Part shown: positions 5,856 to 6,785 of the stretch, one piece after another
How the letters are laid out: the number at the start of each line of letters is the position of its first letter
Position numbering within the stretch: position 1 is the first letter of the stretch
Source of the DNA: Planctomycetaceae bacterium
GTDB lineage: Bacteria > Planctomycetota > Planctomycetia > Planctomycetales > Planctomycetaceae
DNA: 6,785 bases
NCBI GenBank assembly: GCA_015487825.1
Contig: WFOZ01000228.1
Span: forward strand, 1 to 6,785
Direction: 5' to 3'
Notes under the pieces: model-generated
Databases searched by the model: none
What the model was told of the DNA's origin: nothing
What the model saw: the letters and a program-made list of their open reading frames with translations, nothing else
Made by a program: the position numbers and the translations under genes

Positions 5856-6560
5856 ATGAAGTTCATTTTGAATCAGAATTTTTTTGCACTTTTCCTTTTT
5901 GCCTGCACGCTGAGCGTTATTGTCGGCTGCAATAATGAGGAAGGGATCAATTCGTATACTGTTGATAAGCCCGAGAAGGTGCAGCAGGAAAATCATGTTG
6001 AAAATAGTGCTGCCGATGCCCCGGCCGCTCCTGCGATGCCGAAACCATCCCAGCCACCAGCTGGTGCAGCTCAAGCCGGTAAACCTGCCCGTATGTTTGC
6101 CGCCCACGTGCCTCAGGGAAATGATGTCTGGTATTACAAAATGACCGGACCTGTCGAAGCTGTGGAAGCACTTGTTGAGCCGTTGGCCAAGTTCGTATCC
6201 AGCGTAAAATATGAACAAGGCAAAGCTTCCTGGAAACTTCCTGAAGGTTGGAAGCAGAATCCGGGTGGTGGGATGCGGTTTGCAACTTTAGAAATTCCCA
6301 GCGATGCAGGTCCTTTGGAACTTGCAGTGTTTCGCTTGAATAATGGACCGGACGAAGTGGCACATGCAGCAGCAAATATTAATCGATGGCGTGGTCAGCT
6401 TGGTTTGCCCGGTATTACGACAGATGACGTAAAAAATGCCGGGGATGACATTACAAAACCAACTTCAAAAAAGAAAATTGGAGATCAGACAATCTATTTT
6501 GTAAACATCGTTGGGAAACAAAATAGTGGTCAGGGAATGCGGCCTCCTTTTGCCAGATGA
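5856..6560 (+). CDS. Lipoprotein of an NINRWRGQLGLP-type planctomycete family, function unknown
   Basis: This 234-residue protein has a lipoprotein signal peptide: a hydrophobic stretch at about 9-24 and lipobox I22-V-G-C25, so it should be lipid-anchored at C25 and face the periplasm. A charged, then Ala/Pro-rich, flexible linker covers about 27-78. The folded part follows: RMFAAHVPQGNDVWYYKMTG at 79-98, a helix EAVEALVEPLAKFVSSV at 101-117, then SWKLPEGWKQ (125-134), GMRFATLEIP (139-148) and NINRWRGQLGLP (174-185). It closes with GDQTIYFVNIVG and GMRPPFAR. I associate this motif set with a lipoprotein family recurrent in planctomycetes, but I know no characterised function. Length looks complete. 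The start has only a weak GAAGA (5842-5846) as ribosome binding site; the lipoprotein signal supports it. The gene is divergent from the thioredoxin-protease gene across about 550 bp. Confidence 0.87.
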   Translation: MKFILNQNFFALFLFACTLSVIVGCNNEEGINSYTVDKPEKVQQENHVENSAADAPAAPAMPKPSQPPAGAAQAGKPARMFAAHVPQGNDVWYYKMTGPVEAVEALVEPLAKFVSSVKYEQGKASWKLPEGWKQNPGGGMRFATLEIPSDAGPLELAVFRLNNGPDEVAHAAANINRWRGQLGLPGITTDDVKNAGDDITKPTSKKKIGDQTIYFVNIVGKQNSGQGMRPPFAR

Positions 6561-6572
6561 TATCAAAAATAA

Positions 6573-6671
6573 TCAGGCGAGCCGATGGTATTAACCGCCG
6601 GCTCGCCCGCTATATCTAACCTCAACAGTAAGGCAGAGTTACTCGAAAGTTAATACTCTCAACTCGCCTGA
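6573..6671. repeat. 99-bp nested inverted-repeat region after the lipoprotein gene
   Basis: TCAGGCGAG (6573-6581) and CTCGCCTGA (6663-6671) are perfect 9-bp terminal inverted repeats. Inside lie the strong hairpin at 6576-6607 and a second stem-loop at 6631-6669: AGGC plus GAGTT (6631-6634, 6636-6640, one bulged A) paired with AACTC and GCCT (6661-6669). The left GGCGAG can pair with either of two CTCGCC copies (6602-6607 or 6663-6668), so alternative folds exist. The plan, terminal arms around an inner hairpin, resembles the element at 2248-2340, but the sequence differs. Confidence 0.5.
6576..6607. terminator. Strong hairpin downstream of the lipoprotein gene
   Basis: GGCGAGCCG (6576-6584) and CGGCTCGCC (6599-6607) make a 9-bp GC-rich stem, continued by GGT/ACC (6587-6589 with 6594-6596) around an ATTA loop. 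It starts 15 bp after the lipoprotein stop, a normal place for a terminator. The plus-strand side lacks a T-tract (CGCTATATC follows). On the minus strand the stem is followed by TGATTATTTTTGAT, so it would work better for a leftward transcript entering from beyond the right edge. Confidence 0.55.
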
Positions 6672-6785
6672 ATACAGAAAATCCTACCTGATTACACGTC
6701 CAGAGCTGTTCTGTGGCTTTTCCCCACCTACAATAATAGAGTCTGCCCTACGGATAATTTTTAGATATCCAGGAAAACTGAACAC
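6672..6785. other. Right-edge stretch with no recognisable feature
   Basis: About 115 bp with no supported gene. A plus-strand frame stays open from 6595 to the edge but contains no ATG, GTG or TTG start, and a minus-strand frame is open from the edge for 33 codons; neither translation resembles a known family. GGATA/TATCC (6752-6756, 6766-6770) could form a weak hairpin. Confidence 0.4.

Noticed and set aside
5793..6375. Two minus-strand open frames of about 141 codons overlapping the lipoprotein gene
   Set aside because: They lie antisense to a gene with a clear lipobox and conserved blocks; the translations are rich in His, Arg and Ser without any domain, as expected for shadows.
6595..6784. 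Plus-strand frame open to the right edge (63 codons)
   Set aside because: It contains no ATG, GTG or TTG start and crosses the inverted-repeat region; there is no protein resemblance.
6684..6785. Minus-strand frame open from the right edge for 33 codons, possibly the end of a leftward gene
   Set aside because: The length is easily reached by chance and the translation is not recognisable. The T-rich side of the 6576-6607 hairpin keeps it as a possibility only.

Overview
The window most likely comes from a planctomycete chromosome, probably order Planctomycetales; the genus cannot be fixed from sequence alone. The reasons are the mix of a sulfotransferase next to a formylglycine-type sulfatase, a secreted thioredoxin/trypsin-like fusion, a lipoprotein with the NINRWRGQLGLP motif that I associate with planctomycetes, roughly balanced GC, and long gene-poor spacers carrying palindromic repeats. 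This is inferred from family recognition; no database search was run.

Layout. Left block, plus strand: the last 70 codons of a probable sulfotransferase (1-213), a cytoplasmic-looking type I sulfatase (247-1674, 33 bp downstream, likely the same operon) and a small secreted protein of unknown function (1750-2217). A 93-bp nested inverted repeat (2248-2340) sits between this block and the convergent cysK gene (minus strand, 2346-3278). cysK has a GTG start with a strong ribosome binding site and a good sigma70-type promoter candidate. Upstream of cysK lies a REPIN-like element with two perfect 24-bp arms in inverted orientation (3384-3492). Next, also on the minus strand, is a 597-residue exported protein joining an N-terminal thioredoxin domain (WCGPC) to a trypsin-like serine protease with an intact H-D-S triad (3511-5304). 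About 540 bp without a credible gene follow (5316-5855), holding several stem-loops. On the plus strand a lipoprotein gene (5856-6560) is followed by another nested inverted-repeat region (6573-6671) and about 115 bp with nothing recognisable.

How the genes relate. Sulfotransferase and sulfatase are opposing activities on sulfate esters, and cysK is sulfur assimilation, so a sulfur theme is tempting. Only the first two look co-transcribed; cysK is convergent with its own promoter. The thioredoxin-protease and the lipoprotein are divergently arranged and both act outside the cytoplasm. No complete new system such as a defence island, CRISPR array or biosynthetic cluster is visible. The most unusual items are the thioredoxin-protease fusion and the three different palindromic intergenic elements.
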